64,000 nt of DNA, from positions 62,001 to 126,000 of the forward strand of contig NZ_JAFREM010000008.1 in the NCBI RefSeq assembly GCF_017377575.1. Reading direction: 5' to 3'. Source of the DNA: Candidatus Enterococcus moelleringii (GTDB taxonomy: Bacteria; Bacillota; Bacilli; Lactobacillales; Enterococcaceae). A model generated the notes under the pieces. The model was not told the origin of the DNA. It did no database searches and saw only the letters and a list, made by a program, of their open reading frames with translations. This document shows, piece by piece, positions 8,592 to 16,343 of the stretch; positions within the stretch are counted from its first letter, which is position 1; each line of letters starts with the position of its first letter. Position numbers and translations under genes: made by a program.

Positions 8592-8963
8592 ATGTTTAAT
8601 AATCAAGTAAAAGTAATTTTATACGCACAAGATGTAAAAAAAGCCAGTGAATTTTGGCAAACGCTAGGTTTTGTTCTAATAAGTTTAGATGAGATTGATG
8701 GATCATTGGTTGCAGAAGTAGCAATGACTGAGACCAGTGATACTCATTTAGTCATTTATGATCGGCAATTTGTCGAAAATAATTCGGGTGAAGCTGTCGA
8801 ACCTTCTCCAGCTTTAATATTCAGCAGTGATGATGTAGTCGCTCTGTATAAAGAACTAAAAGATAAGGGAATTCAAGTCGGGGAGATCGCCCAAATCGGG
8901 GAAGAATTTGTTTTCAATTTTGTTGATGCAGATGGTAATTACTTTGTAGTGTCTGGACAATAG
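8592..8963 (+). CDS. VOC-family (glyoxalase/bleomycin-resistance fold) protein
   Basis: A 123-residue single-module vicinal-oxygen-chelate protein with the expected pattern: a beta-alpha start (VKVILYAQDVKKASEFWQTLGF), a mid-protein strand LVIYD, and a second half ending NFVDADGNYFVVSG, the usual VOC closing strand. Substrates in this superfamily range from methylglyoxal adducts to antibiotics and cannot be assigned here. The metal ligands are not all evident. ATG 8592 is preferred over GTG 8583 because AGAGGTG (8579-8585) is spaced 6 bases from it. It follows a terminator and may run into the phosphatase gene 30 bases downstream. Confidence 0.8.
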   Translation: MFNNQVKVILYAQDVKKASEFWQTLGFVLISLDEIDGSLVAEVAMTETSDTHLVIYDRQFVENNSGEAVEPSPALIFSSDDVVALYKELKDKGIQVGEIAQIGEEFVFNFVDADGNYFVVSGQ

Positions 8964-8993
8964 AAGTTCTCTTTTCAGGAAGGGAGTAAGAAA

Positions 8994-9725
8994 ATGGAGC
9001 AAGTATTTGTTATCGGGGATGTTCATGGGGAATTGGACCTGTTCAAAAAGATGTTGGAATATTTTGATCCGCAAACCCAGCAGCTGATCTTAATCGGAGA
9101 TCTTAACGATCGCGGACCTAAGAGTAAAGACTGCTGGCTACTCGGTAAGCAGTTAGTTGAAGAGCAGCAGGCCATTTATCTGCGTGGAAACCATGAAGAG
9201 TACTTTTTACAGTTTTTGAAAAAGCCTGAGGATTGGTTTGAAAGCTACAAATATAATGGTGGAAAAGAAACCATTGAAAGCTTGCTGCATCCAGGGGCTT
9301 GTGAGGAATATTCACCAACTGAAATTGCAATGTTCATTCTGGGACGCTACAAAGAATTGGTGGAGTTTCTGATCGAACGTCCTTTTTATTACGAATGGCA
9401 GCACTATGTATTCGTTCATGCTGGTGTGGACTTAAATAAAGCCGATTGGCGTAAAACGGATCTACACGATTTTTTGTGGATTCGCGAACCTTTCCACACT
9501 GGAAAAAACGAGACTGGCAAGGTAATCGTTTTTGGTCACACGATCACGCCGATGCTCTATGGTGATATGGAAACAACTGCTCTATGGCAAATGGATAACA
9601 AGATAGGCATTGATGGCGGTGCGGTGTTCGGCGGTTCGCTGCATGGCGTACTTTTTGATAAGCAAGGTATCGTGGAGGATCACGAACTCCCTAATACGAA
9701 GGGGCCGTGGCAGCCAACATTTTAA
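8994..9725 (+). CDS. Serine/threonine-phosphatase-type metallophosphoesterase
   Basis: A 243-residue calcineurin-fold phosphoesterase. The metal-binding motifs are GDVHG (8-12), GDLNDRG (35-41; usually GDxxDRG) and GNHE (65-68), with later histidines in FVHAGVD and FGHT. It belongs with the bacterial PP2A-like/PrpE and symmetrical Ap4A hydrolase group, so the substrate could be phosphoprotein or diadenosine tetraphosphate. The start has GGAAGGGAG upstream at about 8980-8988. It is followed at once by a strong terminator. Confidence 0.85.
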   Translation: MEQVFVIGDVHGELDLFKKMLEYFDPQTQQLILIGDLNDRGPKSKDCWLLGKQLVEEQQAIYLRGNHEEYFLQFLKKPEDWFESYKYNGGKETIESLLHPGACEEYSPTEIAMFILGRYKELVEFLIERPFYYEWQHYVFVHAGVDLNKADWRKTDLHDFLWIREPFHTGKNETGKVIVFGHTITPMLYGDMETTALWQMDNKIGIDGGAVFGGSLHGVLFDKQGIVEDHELPNTKGPWQPTF

Positions 9726-9734
9726 GAGAGCTAT

Positions 9735-9764
9735 AAATCTGGCAGGTGATGCCAGATTTTTTTT
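9735..9764 (+). terminator. Terminator after the metallophosphatase gene
   Basis: AAATCTGGCA and TGCCAGATTT form a perfect 10-bp stem with a GGTGA loop, followed by T's. Confidence 0.95.
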
Positions 9765-9833
9765 GCGAAAAACCTAGTGATTCCTCATTTTTTGTGGCAT
9801 AGTTAATTGTTGAACATGGACTGGAGGTAGAAC

Positions 9834-10733
9834 ATGGAGAAAAATCTGCAAGGACATTTAGCGGCGATTGTTACGGTAATTATTTGGGCTTCAACCTTTA
9901 TTTCTACAAAAGTGCTGCTAAACGCTTTTTTACCAATTGAGATTTTATTTATTCGTTTTCTTTTAGGGTTAGTTGTGCTTTTGGTAGTTTCGCCTAAACT
10001 GCTTCCGTTTTCCAGCTGGAAAGAAGAAGGTTATTTTGCTTTAGCAGGAATATTTGGTGTTTTTCTTTATTATTATTTAGAGAATGTGGCCTTAACGTAT
10101 ACTTTAGCAATGAATGTTGGCATTATTGGTTCAATTAGTCCTTTTGTGACTGCTTTACTTAGTCGCTTTGTTTTGAAGGAAGGTAAGATATACCCTCTGT
10201 TTGTATTAGGGTTTGTTTGTTCGATTATCGGAATTTGCTTCATTAGTCTAACGGGAACCTTGAACGTGAATCCAATTGGTGATGGGTTGGCTTTCTTCGC
10301 TACCTTCTTTTGGGCCGGCTATTCTCTATTTGTAAAAAAGATCGGCCAATTTGGATACTCCACCATCGCGGTTACTCAACGGATTTTTATTTATGGGCTA
10401 ATTTTTATGGCACCAGTTTTCTTCTATTCGATTGACGGATTTGATATGGCTCGTTTGTTTGATTTTAAGAATTTAGCCAACTTATTGTTTTTAGGTATTG
10501 GCGCTTCTGCCTTGTGTTTTGTAACTTGGAATTTCTCGGTGAGACAGTTAGGTGCAGTCAGAGCAGCGATCTATATTTATTCGATTCCGATGCTGACAAC
10601 GCTGGCTTCCGTTGTTTTACTGGGAGAACAGCTAACAGTTAAAACCTGTATCGGGATTGTATTGACTTTATTCGGCTTGTTTTTGTCGGAATGGCAAAAT
10701 ATCGTTGTGCAGCGAAGAATCAACCCACATTAG
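9834..10733 (+). CDS. EamA/DMT-superfamily transporter
   Basis: A 299-residue inner-membrane protein with about ten hydrophobic spans arranged as two EamA repeats (roughly 8-140 and 150-290). Family signposts are the early TVIIWASTFISTKVLL, the FIRFLLGLVVLL span and the late VVLLGEQLTVKTCIGIVLTLFG helix that closes the second repeat. Drug/metabolite transporters of this type export amino acids, sugars or other metabolites; no substrate can be named. It begins after GGAGGT at 9823-9828. It stands alone, with a terminator upstream and the tex promoter downstream. Confidence 0.88.
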   Translation: MEKNLQGHLAAIVTVIIWASTFISTKVLLNAFLPIEILFIRFLLGLVVLLVVSPKLLPFSSWKEEGYFALAGIFGVFLYYYLENVALTYTLAMNVGIIGSISPFVTALLSRFVLKEGKIYPLFVLGFVCSIIGICFISLTGTLNVNPIGDGLAFFATFFWAGYSLFVKKIGQFGYSTIAVTQRIFIYGLIFMAPVFFYSIDGFDMARLFDFKNLANLLFLGIGASALCFVTWNFSVRQLGAVRAAIYIYSIPMLTTLASVVLLGEQLTVKTCIGIVLTLFGLFLSEWQNIVVQRRINPH

Positions 10734-10742
10734 AAATTACGG

Positions 10743-10771
10743 TTCAACAAATGTAGTGGTTGTGTTAAAAT
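10743..10771 (+). promoter_or_regulatory. Promoter of tex
   Basis: A weak -35 (TTCAAC), 17 bases, then an extended -10 TGTTAAAAT ending at 10771. Confidence 0.5.
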
Positions 10772-10802
10772 AGACAAGATTTTGAAGAAACGAGGAATGA
10801 TC

Positions 10803-12977
10803 ATGAGTATCAATCAAGAAATCGTCCAATTATTAAACAAAGAACTGATTGGCTATCGGCCGCAACAGACGCAAATTGTCTTAGAGTTATTAGATGAAGG
10901 AAATACGGTTCCTTTTATTGCCCGCTATCGTAAAGAACGCACCGGCAGTTTAGATGAAGTTCAAATTCGTGAAATCGAAGAACGTTACCATTATCTTGAA
11001 GGGCTGGAAAAACGTAAACAAGAGGTTCTTCGTCTGATTGAAGAACAAGGCAAATTGACTGAAGAATTGGCCCAAGAAATTCAAGCAGCTGTCAAGATGC
11101 AAAAAGTTGAGGATTTATACCGCCCGTATAAACAAAAGCGTCGGACTAAAGCGACAATTGCCAAAGAAAATGGGTTAGAACCTTTGGCTGAATACTTATT
11201 GAGTTTTCCGGTCAGCGGTGATGTTTACGCTGAAGCGGCGAATTATATAAATGAAGAAGTTCCAAGTGCTGAAGCAGCCTTACAAGGCGCCCACGAAATT
11301 GTAGCGGAACAAGTCAGCGATCATCCTGATTTCCGTACATGGATTCGTGATTACACGAAAAATTATGGTTTGTATCAAAGCAAAGTCAAAGATGCTGAAA
11401 AAGACGAAAAAGAAGTCTATGGCATGTATTATGATTTTGTTGAGCCGATTAAAAAAATGGTTTCCCACCGCGTATTGGCTTCCAATCGTGGGGAAAAAGA
11501 AGAAGTATTAAAAGTTGAAATCATAGTGGATGAAGAAAAAATCTTTTCCTATTTAGAAAGAAAGCTGATCTCAAACAATCAATCTGTGACAGCTGATTTT
11601 ATTCGTGAAGCATACAAGGACAGCTACAAGCGATTCATTGGTCCAGCAATTGAACGGGAGATTCGTAATGAACTAACCGAGCAAGCAGACGAACAGGCAA
11701 TTGCGATTTTTGGCGAAAATTTACGAAACCTATTATTGCAGCCGCCTTTGAAGGGGAAAGTTGTCTTAGGCTTTGACCCAGCTTATCGAACGGGTTGTAA
11801 GCTGGCAGTTGTTGACGCAACTGGAAAAGTTTTAGCGATTGAGGTCATCTATCCACATAAACCTGCTTCACAAGCTAAACGTCAAGCCGCTGGACCAGCC
11901 TTGCGAGCATTAATTGAAAAGTTTGATGTGGAAATGGTTGCTATCGGAAATGGAACAGCCAGCCGTGAATCAGAATTATTTGTAGCTGAACAAATAAAAC
12001 AAGTGAATAAGGAAGTCTTTTATGTAATTGTTAATGAAGCTGGAGCATCAGTTTATTCAGCTAGTACGATTGCCCGTAAAGAGTTTCCTGATTTACAAGT
12101 AGAAGAGCGTAGTGCGGTCAGCATTGCTCGTCGTTTGCAGGACCCGTTAGCTGAGCTGGTAAAAATTGACCCTAAAGCAGTAGGTGTTGGACAATATCAG
12201 CACGATGTTTCCCAAAAACGTTTATCAGAACAGTTGGATTTTGTGGTAGAAACCGCAGTTAACCAAGTGGGTGTTGATGTGAATACCGCCAGTCCTCAAT
12301 TACTGCAATATGTTTCTGGTTTAAACAAAACAACGGCTCAAAATATTGTTACTTATCGGGATGAGAACGGTGGATTTACTTCACGTCCACAACTGAAGAA
12401 AGTACCACGCTTAGGACCTAAAGCTTACGAACAAGCGATTGGTTTCTTGCGAATTCCGGATGGAAAAAATGTCTTAGACAATACCTCTATTCACCCAGAA
12501 AGTTATAATAGTGCCAAAGAGATTTTGAATCAGGCAAATGTATCTTTGAAAGAATTAGGAACAGAAGCAGCAACTGAACAACTAAAAGGTCTAACAGTAA
12601 ACCAACTAAGCCAAACGTTGGAAATCGGTAAAGAAACAATCAAAGATGTTCTGCAAGCTTTGTTGCAGCCCGGTCGCGACATGCGGGATGAAATGACCGC
12701 GCCGTTACTACGCCAAGACGTATTAAGTATGGAAGACTTGAAACCGGGTATGGAATTGCAAGGAACGGTTCGCAACGTGATCGATTTTGGGGCTTTCGTG
12801 GATATCGGAGTAAAACAAGATGGATTAGTTCATATATCTAAATTGAGTAATAAATTTGTGAAGCATCCTACTGATGTAGTTTCAGTTGGGGATGTGGTGA
12901 CCGTTTGGGTTGAAGCCATTGATGTGAAGAAGGACCGGATCAGCTTAACTATGATTCCGATGACAGTAAATGACTAA
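10803..12977 (+). CDS. tex: Tex-family RNA-binding transcription accessory protein
   Basis: Tex (724 aa) is a cytoplasmic RNA-binding protein linked to transcription and gene regulation. The usual order is present: an N-terminal helical region with NTVPFIARYRKERTGSLDE (about 34-52), the YqgF/RNase H-like domain beginning GFDPAYRTGCKLAVVD (about 320-335), helix-hairpin-helix segments around NTASPQLLQYVSGL and GFTSRPQLKKVPRLGPKAYEQAIGFLRI, and an S1 domain at the end (GTVRNVIDFGAFVDIGVKQDGLVHIS). ATG 10803 is chosen because CGAGGA (10791-10796) is correctly spaced. The stop overlaps the start of the SprT gene by 8 bases, so the two are cotranscribed. Confidence 0.93.
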   Translation: MSINQEIVQLLNKELIGYRPQQTQIVLELLDEGNTVPFIARYRKERTGSLDEVQIREIEERYHYLEGLEKRKQEVLRLIEEQGKLTEELAQEIQAAVKMQKVEDLYRPYKQKRRTKATIAKENGLEPLAEYLLSFPVSGDVYAEAANYINEEVPSAEAALQGAHEIVAEQVSDHPDFRTWIRDYTKNYGLYQSKVKDAEKDEKEVYGMYYDFVEPIKKMVSHRVLASNRGEKEEVLKVEIIVDEEKIFSYLERKLISNNQSVTADFIREAYKDSYKRFIGPAIEREIRNELTEQADEQAIAIFGENLRNLLLQPPLKGKVVLGFDPAYRTGCKLAVVDATGKVLAIEVIYPHKPASQAKRQAAGPALRALIEKFDVEMVAIGNGTASRESELFVAEQIKQVNKEVFYVIVNEAGASVYSASTIARKEFPDLQVEERSAVSIARRLQDPLAELVKIDPKAVGVGQYQHDVSQKRLSEQLDFVVETAVNQVGVDVNTASPQLLQYVSGLNKTTAQNIVTYRDENGGFTSRPQLKKVPRLGPKAYEQAIGFLRIPDGKNVLDNTSIHPESYNSAKEILNQANVSLKELGTEAATEQLKGLTVNQLSQTLEIGKETIKDVLQALLQPGRDMRDEMTAPLLRQDVLSMEDLKPGMELQGTVRNVIDFGAFVDIGVKQDGLVHISKLSNKFVKHPTDVVSVGDVVTVWVEAIDVKKDRISLTMIPMTVND

Positions 12978-13425
12978 AGAGGAATTACAGCAATTGGTTG
13001 AAAAGATATCGTTGGAATCTTTTCAACAACCTTTTGTCCATCAAGCCAGTTTTAATCGCAGGTTGAAGACCACCGGCGGTCGTTACCATTTGAATAACCA
13101 TAATCTCGACTTCAATCCCTTACTTTTTGAACGTTATGGGATCGAAGAACTGATTAAAGTGATTAAACATGAGCTATGTCATTATCATCTGCATCTAGCA
13201 GGTAAAGGATATCAGCATAAGGATCGAGAATTTAAAGAATTGCTTCAACAAACTGGCGGATCACGATATGCTCCGCGGCTAGCCGCATCAACGATTCAAC
13301 ACTATCGTTGTCAAAACTGCGGAAAAAAGATTCAACGGCGCAGAAAGATTGATACGGAGCGTTATGTCTGTGGTAATTGTCATGGTAAACTACTATTTGT
13401 AAGGACAGAGAAAGCTTCTTCTTAA
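12970..13425 (+). CDS. SprT-like zinc metalloprotein
   Basis: A 151-residue SprT-family protein (YdcK type in Firmicutes). The zinc-protease signature is HELCH (in VIKHELCHYHLHLAGKG) with a further His in YQHKDREF, and the C-terminal zinc ribbon is CQNCGK...CGNC. SPRTN, the eukaryotic relative, cuts DNA-protein crosslinks; bacterial members are assumed to be proteases but few are tested. It overlaps tex by 8 bases, suggesting coupled translation of two nucleic-acid-linked proteins. The frame and length agree with the family. Confidence 0.87.
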   Translation: MTKEELQQLVEKISLESFQQPFVHQASFNRRLKTTGGRYHLNNHNLDFNPLLFERYGIEELIKVIKHELCHYHLHLAGKGYQHKDREFKELLQQTGGSRYAPRLAASTIQHYRCQNCGKKIQRRRKIDTERYVCGNCHGKLLFVRTEKASS

Positions 13426-13466
13426 GCTGTTAATTGAGCTTTTCCTTTCCGTAAGAGAAGAAAAAA

Positions 13467-13495
13467 TTGCTATTTTAGCGTTTTTATACGATAAT
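13467..13495 (+). promoter_or_regulatory. Promoter of murC
   Basis: TTGCTA, exactly 17 bases, then GATAAT. It is the only good promoter in the gap between the SprT-like gene and murC. Confidence 0.7.
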
Positions 13496-13539
13496 GTGAA
13501 TCGAACAAAACGTACCAAAGAAGAGGATAGAGGGATAAG

Positions 13540-14874
13540 ATGAATAACAAGGATACGCTTTATCATTTTGTTGGAATCAAGGGCTCAGGAATGAGTTCAC
13601 TGGCATTGGTTTTATTTGAAAAAGGCTACCAAGTGCAAGGATCAGATGTTGAGAAGTATTTCTTTACCCAACGTGATTTGGAAAAAGCTGGAATCAAGAT
13701 TCTGCCTTTCGATGAAGAAAATATTCAACCAGGAATGAAAGTTATTGCAGGAAATGCTTTTCCGGACACCCATGAAGAAGTCGTTCGTGCGAAAGAATTA
13801 GGTCTAGAAATCATTCGTTACCATGATTTTATTGGACAGTTCATTCAACCATATACCAGCATTGCGGTTACCGGTTCACATGGTAAGACCAGCACGACTG
13901 GGTTATTGTCTCATGTGCTTAGCGGAATCGCACCAACTAGCTATTTAATTGGTGATGGTACCGGACATGGCGTTCCTGATGCGAAGTTCTTTTCATTTGA
14001 AGCGTGCGAATATCAGCGTCATTTTCTAGCGTATTCTCCTGATTATGCCATCATGACCAATATTGACTTTGATCATCCTGATTACTTCAAGAGTATTGAC
14101 GATGTATTTGAAGCTTTCCAAACATTGACATCACAAGTGAAAAAAGGGATTTTTGCCTATGGTGATGACGATTATTTACGTAAATTAGAGTCAGATGTGC
14201 CAATTTATTTCTACGGCTTGTCGGATAATGATGATATTCAAGCTCGCAATATCGTTCGAACAACTAAAGGCTCAGCTTTTGATGTGTATCACAAAGACTG
14301 CTTTATCGGCCGTTTCTCTGTGCCATCATTTGGCAAACACAATATTTTAAATGCACTATCTGTCATAGCAGTTGCTTACTTTGAAGGTTTAGACATGGAA
14401 AAGGTAAAGGAAGAAATGATGACCTTCTCTGGAGTAAAACGTCGTTTCAGCGAAAAGAAGGTTGCTGATATGATTATTGTTGATGATTATGCTCACCATC
14501 CAGCTGAAATTACAGCAACGATTGATGCTGCTCGTCAAAAATATCCAGAAAAAGAATTAATTGCGGTTTTCCAACCACATACTTTCAGTCGCACAATTGC
14601 GTTAATTGATGAATTTGCCGAAGCTTTAGACAAAGCGGATCATGTCTATCTATTAGATATCTTTTCTTCTGCTCGCGAAACCAGTGGAGAAGTGAAGATT
14701 GAAGATCTAGGCAACAAAGTTCAAAAAGGTGGTTTGGTCATGCAAGAAGACAATATGTCTCCATTACTAGACTACGAAAACGGTGTGGTCATCTTTATGG
14801 GTGCCGGCGACGTACAACGCTTTGAACGCGCTTATGAAAACCTATTAAGCAATACAACTAGAAACGTACTATAA
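13540..14874 (+). CDS. murC: UDP-N-acetylmuramate--L-alanine ligase
   Basis: MurC (444 aa) adds the first residue, L-alanine, to UDP-MurNAc in cytoplasmic peptidoglycan precursor synthesis. The N-terminal nucleotide-sugar domain has [12 protein letters not shown] (about 12-23). The Mur ligase ATP loop is TGSHGKTST (about 111-119). The central domain holds [11 protein letters not shown] and [10 protein letters not shown], and the C-terminal domain [10 protein letters not shown] and FQPHTFSRT. The length is that of Firmicute MurC. It has a promoter 45 bases upstream and a strong terminator behind it, so it is transcribed alone, away from any dcw cluster. Confidence 0.96.
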   Translation: MNNKDTLYHFVGIKGSGMSSLALVLFEKGYQVQGSDVEKYFFTQRDLEKAGIKILPFDEENIQPGMKVIAGNAFPDTHEEVVRAKELGLEIIRYHDFIGQFIQPYTSIAVTGSHGKTSTTGLLSHVLSGIAPTSYLIGDGTGHGVPDAKFFSFEACEYQRHFLAYSPDYAIMTNIDFDHPDYFKSIDDVFEAFQTLTSQVKKGIFAYGDDDYLRKLESDVPIYFYGLSDNDDIQARNIVRTTKGSAFDVYHKDCFIGRFSVPSFGKHNILNALSVIAVAYFEGLDMEKVKEEMMTFSGVKRRFSEKKVADMIIVDDYAHHPAEITATIDAARQKYPEKELIAVFQPHTFSRTIALIDEFAEALDKADHVYLLDIFSSARETSGEVKIEDLGNKVQKGGLVMQEDNMSPLLDYENGVVIFMGAGDVQRFERAYENLLSNTTRNVL

Positions 14875-14894
14875 ATTTATAAAATACTAATTGG

Positions 14895-14937
14895 AAGGAC
14901 TGATTTAATCGCGGATTAGATCAGTCCTTTCTGTTTT
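14895..14937 (+). terminator. Terminator after murC
   Basis: AAGGACTGAT pairs with ATCAGTCCTT, and the stem can be extended inward (TAATC/GGATTA). It is followed by TTCTGTTTTT. Confidence 0.9.
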
Positions 14938-14998
14938 TGAAAAAACATTTGAGAAATTGCCTATTTCTTACATTTATCTTGTAAGGAAATGAACCAGC

Positions 14999-15026
14999 TT
15001 GTGTTTTTACGGCATTCTGATAAAAT
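14999..15026 (+). promoter_or_regulatory. Promoter of the MaoC-like gene
   Basis: TTGTGT, 16 bases, then an extended -10 TGATAAAAT ending at 15026. Confidence 0.5.
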
Positions 15027-15058
15027 ATGAATAAGATTAACCAACGGAGGGAAAAGAT

Positions 15059-15523
15059 TTGTATAATATGAAGGCGAGAAAAATTGGAAAGACGATTGAT
15101 GAAATCGAAGAGGGGGACTCGTTATCCTTAACTGAATCAATCGAAGACAATCAGCTGCTCTTATATTTGGGATTAACCAATGATGCAAATCCACTATATA
15201 TTCAACACGATTTTGTCAAAGACACAGAATATGAACGTCCAGTTGTACCGTCAATTATGCTGATGGGTATTATTACTAGTGCAATTTCGAAGCACTTGCC
15301 GGGCCCGGGCTCACATGTTGTGAACTTTTCAATCAATTTTATTGATCCAGTCTATCATTATGAAACCTTAACCTTTGAATTCGAAGTGATTAAAGTGGAT
15401 AAAATGAAAGACGTCGTTACTATTTCAGTAGAAGCGGCGAATAGTGACGAAAAAAGAATTTTAGATGCGGTTGTTATGGTAAAACCGCCAACGTTTAAAC
15501 TAGAGGAGGAAACAAATGAATAA
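15059..15523 (+). CDS. MaoC-like hot-dog-fold dehydratase/thioesterase family protein
   Basis: A 154-residue hot-dog protein. Residues about 20-60 hold the MaoC pattern with the N-x-x-H-like turn LTNDANPLYIQHDF, followed by the substrate tunnel segment RPVVPSIMLMGII, close to R-specific enoyl-CoA hydratases and FapR/MaoC hybrids. Activity on an acyl thioester is likely; the chain length is unknown. The start is TTG 15059, because GGAGG (15046-15050) is 8 bases from it but 17 from the next ATG (15068). It overlaps the following membrane-protein gene by 8 bases, so the two are cotranscribed; whether they act together is not evident. Confidence 0.78.
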   Translation: MYNMKARKIGKTIDEIEEGDSLSLTESIEDNQLLLYLGLTNDANPLYIQHDFVKDTEYERPVVPSIMLMGIITSAISKHLPGPGSHVVNFSINFIDPVYHYETLTFEFEVIKVDKMKDVVTISVEAANSDEKRILDAVVMVKPPTFKLEEETNE

Positions 15524-16196
15524 TCAACAAGCAATTACCGGATTAAATCGATTTTACGGAAAGATTTATGGGTATTTAGCCCTAGGAATCGGGATTAGTG
15601 CGATTATCTCATACCTAGCGTTAGGACCGATGGCCTATCAAGTTGGTCAATTTATTGATGGATTTCCGCTAGGCTTTTTCGGCTTATGGATCGTAGAAAT
15701 TATCTTGGTCATCATGTTAGGTGCTAAGGCGCAGACAAATCCTAGTCTTGCAATTGGCGGGTTTATCGCTTATTCAATGCTGAATGGGTTGACCTTAGCG
15801 GTTACTCTGGCGATGTATGAAATTGGGACAGTAACGCAAGCTTTCGTTACAGCTTCTGTAACGTTTGTAGCGATGTCGTTAGTTGGTACATTTACTAAAC
15901 GTGATTTGTCAGGTATTGGTCGAGCAGCCTTAAGTTGCTTAATCGGGATTATCATTGCAATGCTACTAAATATTTTCATTTTGCACAGTGGTGTAGTGGA
16001 TCTATTTATTTCTATTTTGATGGTGGTGATTATGTCAGCAATTACTGCATATGACAATCAAATGATCCGTCGAATTTATCAACAGACAAATGGTCAAGCA
16101 GGTTCAGGAGTTGCAGTATTTATGGCCTTGCAACTGTATCTTGATTTCATCAACTTGTTTATCTCATTCTTACGTATCTTCGGCAACAATAACTAA
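15516..16196 (+). CDS. Bax inhibitor-1/YccA family membrane protein
   Basis: A 226-residue protein with seven hydrophobic spans, of the BI-1 (TMBIM, UPF0005) family. Bacterial members such as B. subtilis YetJ are pH-sensitive calcium leak channels, and E. coli YccA modulates FtsH; which of these applies is unknown. Signposts are the N-terminal FYGKIYGYLALGIGISAII, the aspartate of AITAYDNQMIRRIYQQ near residue 178, and the final LQLYLDFINLFISFLRIFG helix, all typical. ATG 15516 follows GAGGAGG and overlaps the MaoC-like gene. A terminator follows directly. Confidence 0.88.
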   Translation: MNNQQAITGLNRFYGKIYGYLALGIGISAIISYLALGPMAYQVGQFIDGFPLGFFGLWIVEIILVIMLGAKAQTNPSLAIGGFIAYSMLNGLTLAVTLAMYEIGTVTQAFVTASVTFVAMSLVGTFTKRDLSGIGRAALSCLIGIIIAMLLNIFILHSGVVDLFISILMVVIMSAITAYDNQMIRRIYQQTNGQAGSGVAVFMALQLYLDFINLFISFLRIFGNNN

Positions 16197-16219
16197 AAGG
16201 CGAGCAATCGCCTTTTTTT
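16196..16219 (+). terminator. Terminator after the Bax-inhibitor-like gene
   Basis: AAAGGCGA pairs with TCGCCTTT around GCAA, followed by seven T's. Confidence 0.93.
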
Positions 16220-16229
16220 GATGGTTAAG

Positions 16230-16278
16230 CTTCTCAAATCAGCCTTATACTCGCGTGCTGGCTTGAGAAGTCTTTTTT
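16230..16278 (+). terminator. Second tandem terminator or leader hairpin ahead of polA
   Basis: CTTCTCAA (16230-16237) pairs with TTGAGAAG (16263-16270); an inner CAGC/GCTG adds to the stem, and TCTTTTTT follows. It lies only ~10 bases after the first terminator and upstream of the polA promoter. Confidence 0.75.
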
Positions 16279-16283
16279 GTGAC

Positions 16284-16311
16284 TTGGATGCTTTCCAATT
16301 TAGGCTATACT
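16284..16311 (+). promoter_or_regulatory. Promoter of polA
   Basis: TTGGAT, 16 bases, then TATACT, directly after the second terminator-like hairpin. Confidence 0.55.
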
Positions 16312-16343
16312 TTGTTAAAATAAAGCGTAAAGGAGTCGAGGAA

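Noticed and set aside
13426-13466. Weak hairpin (AAGCT/AGCTT) after the SprT-like gene
   Set aside because: Only five pairs and no T-run; not enough for a terminator.
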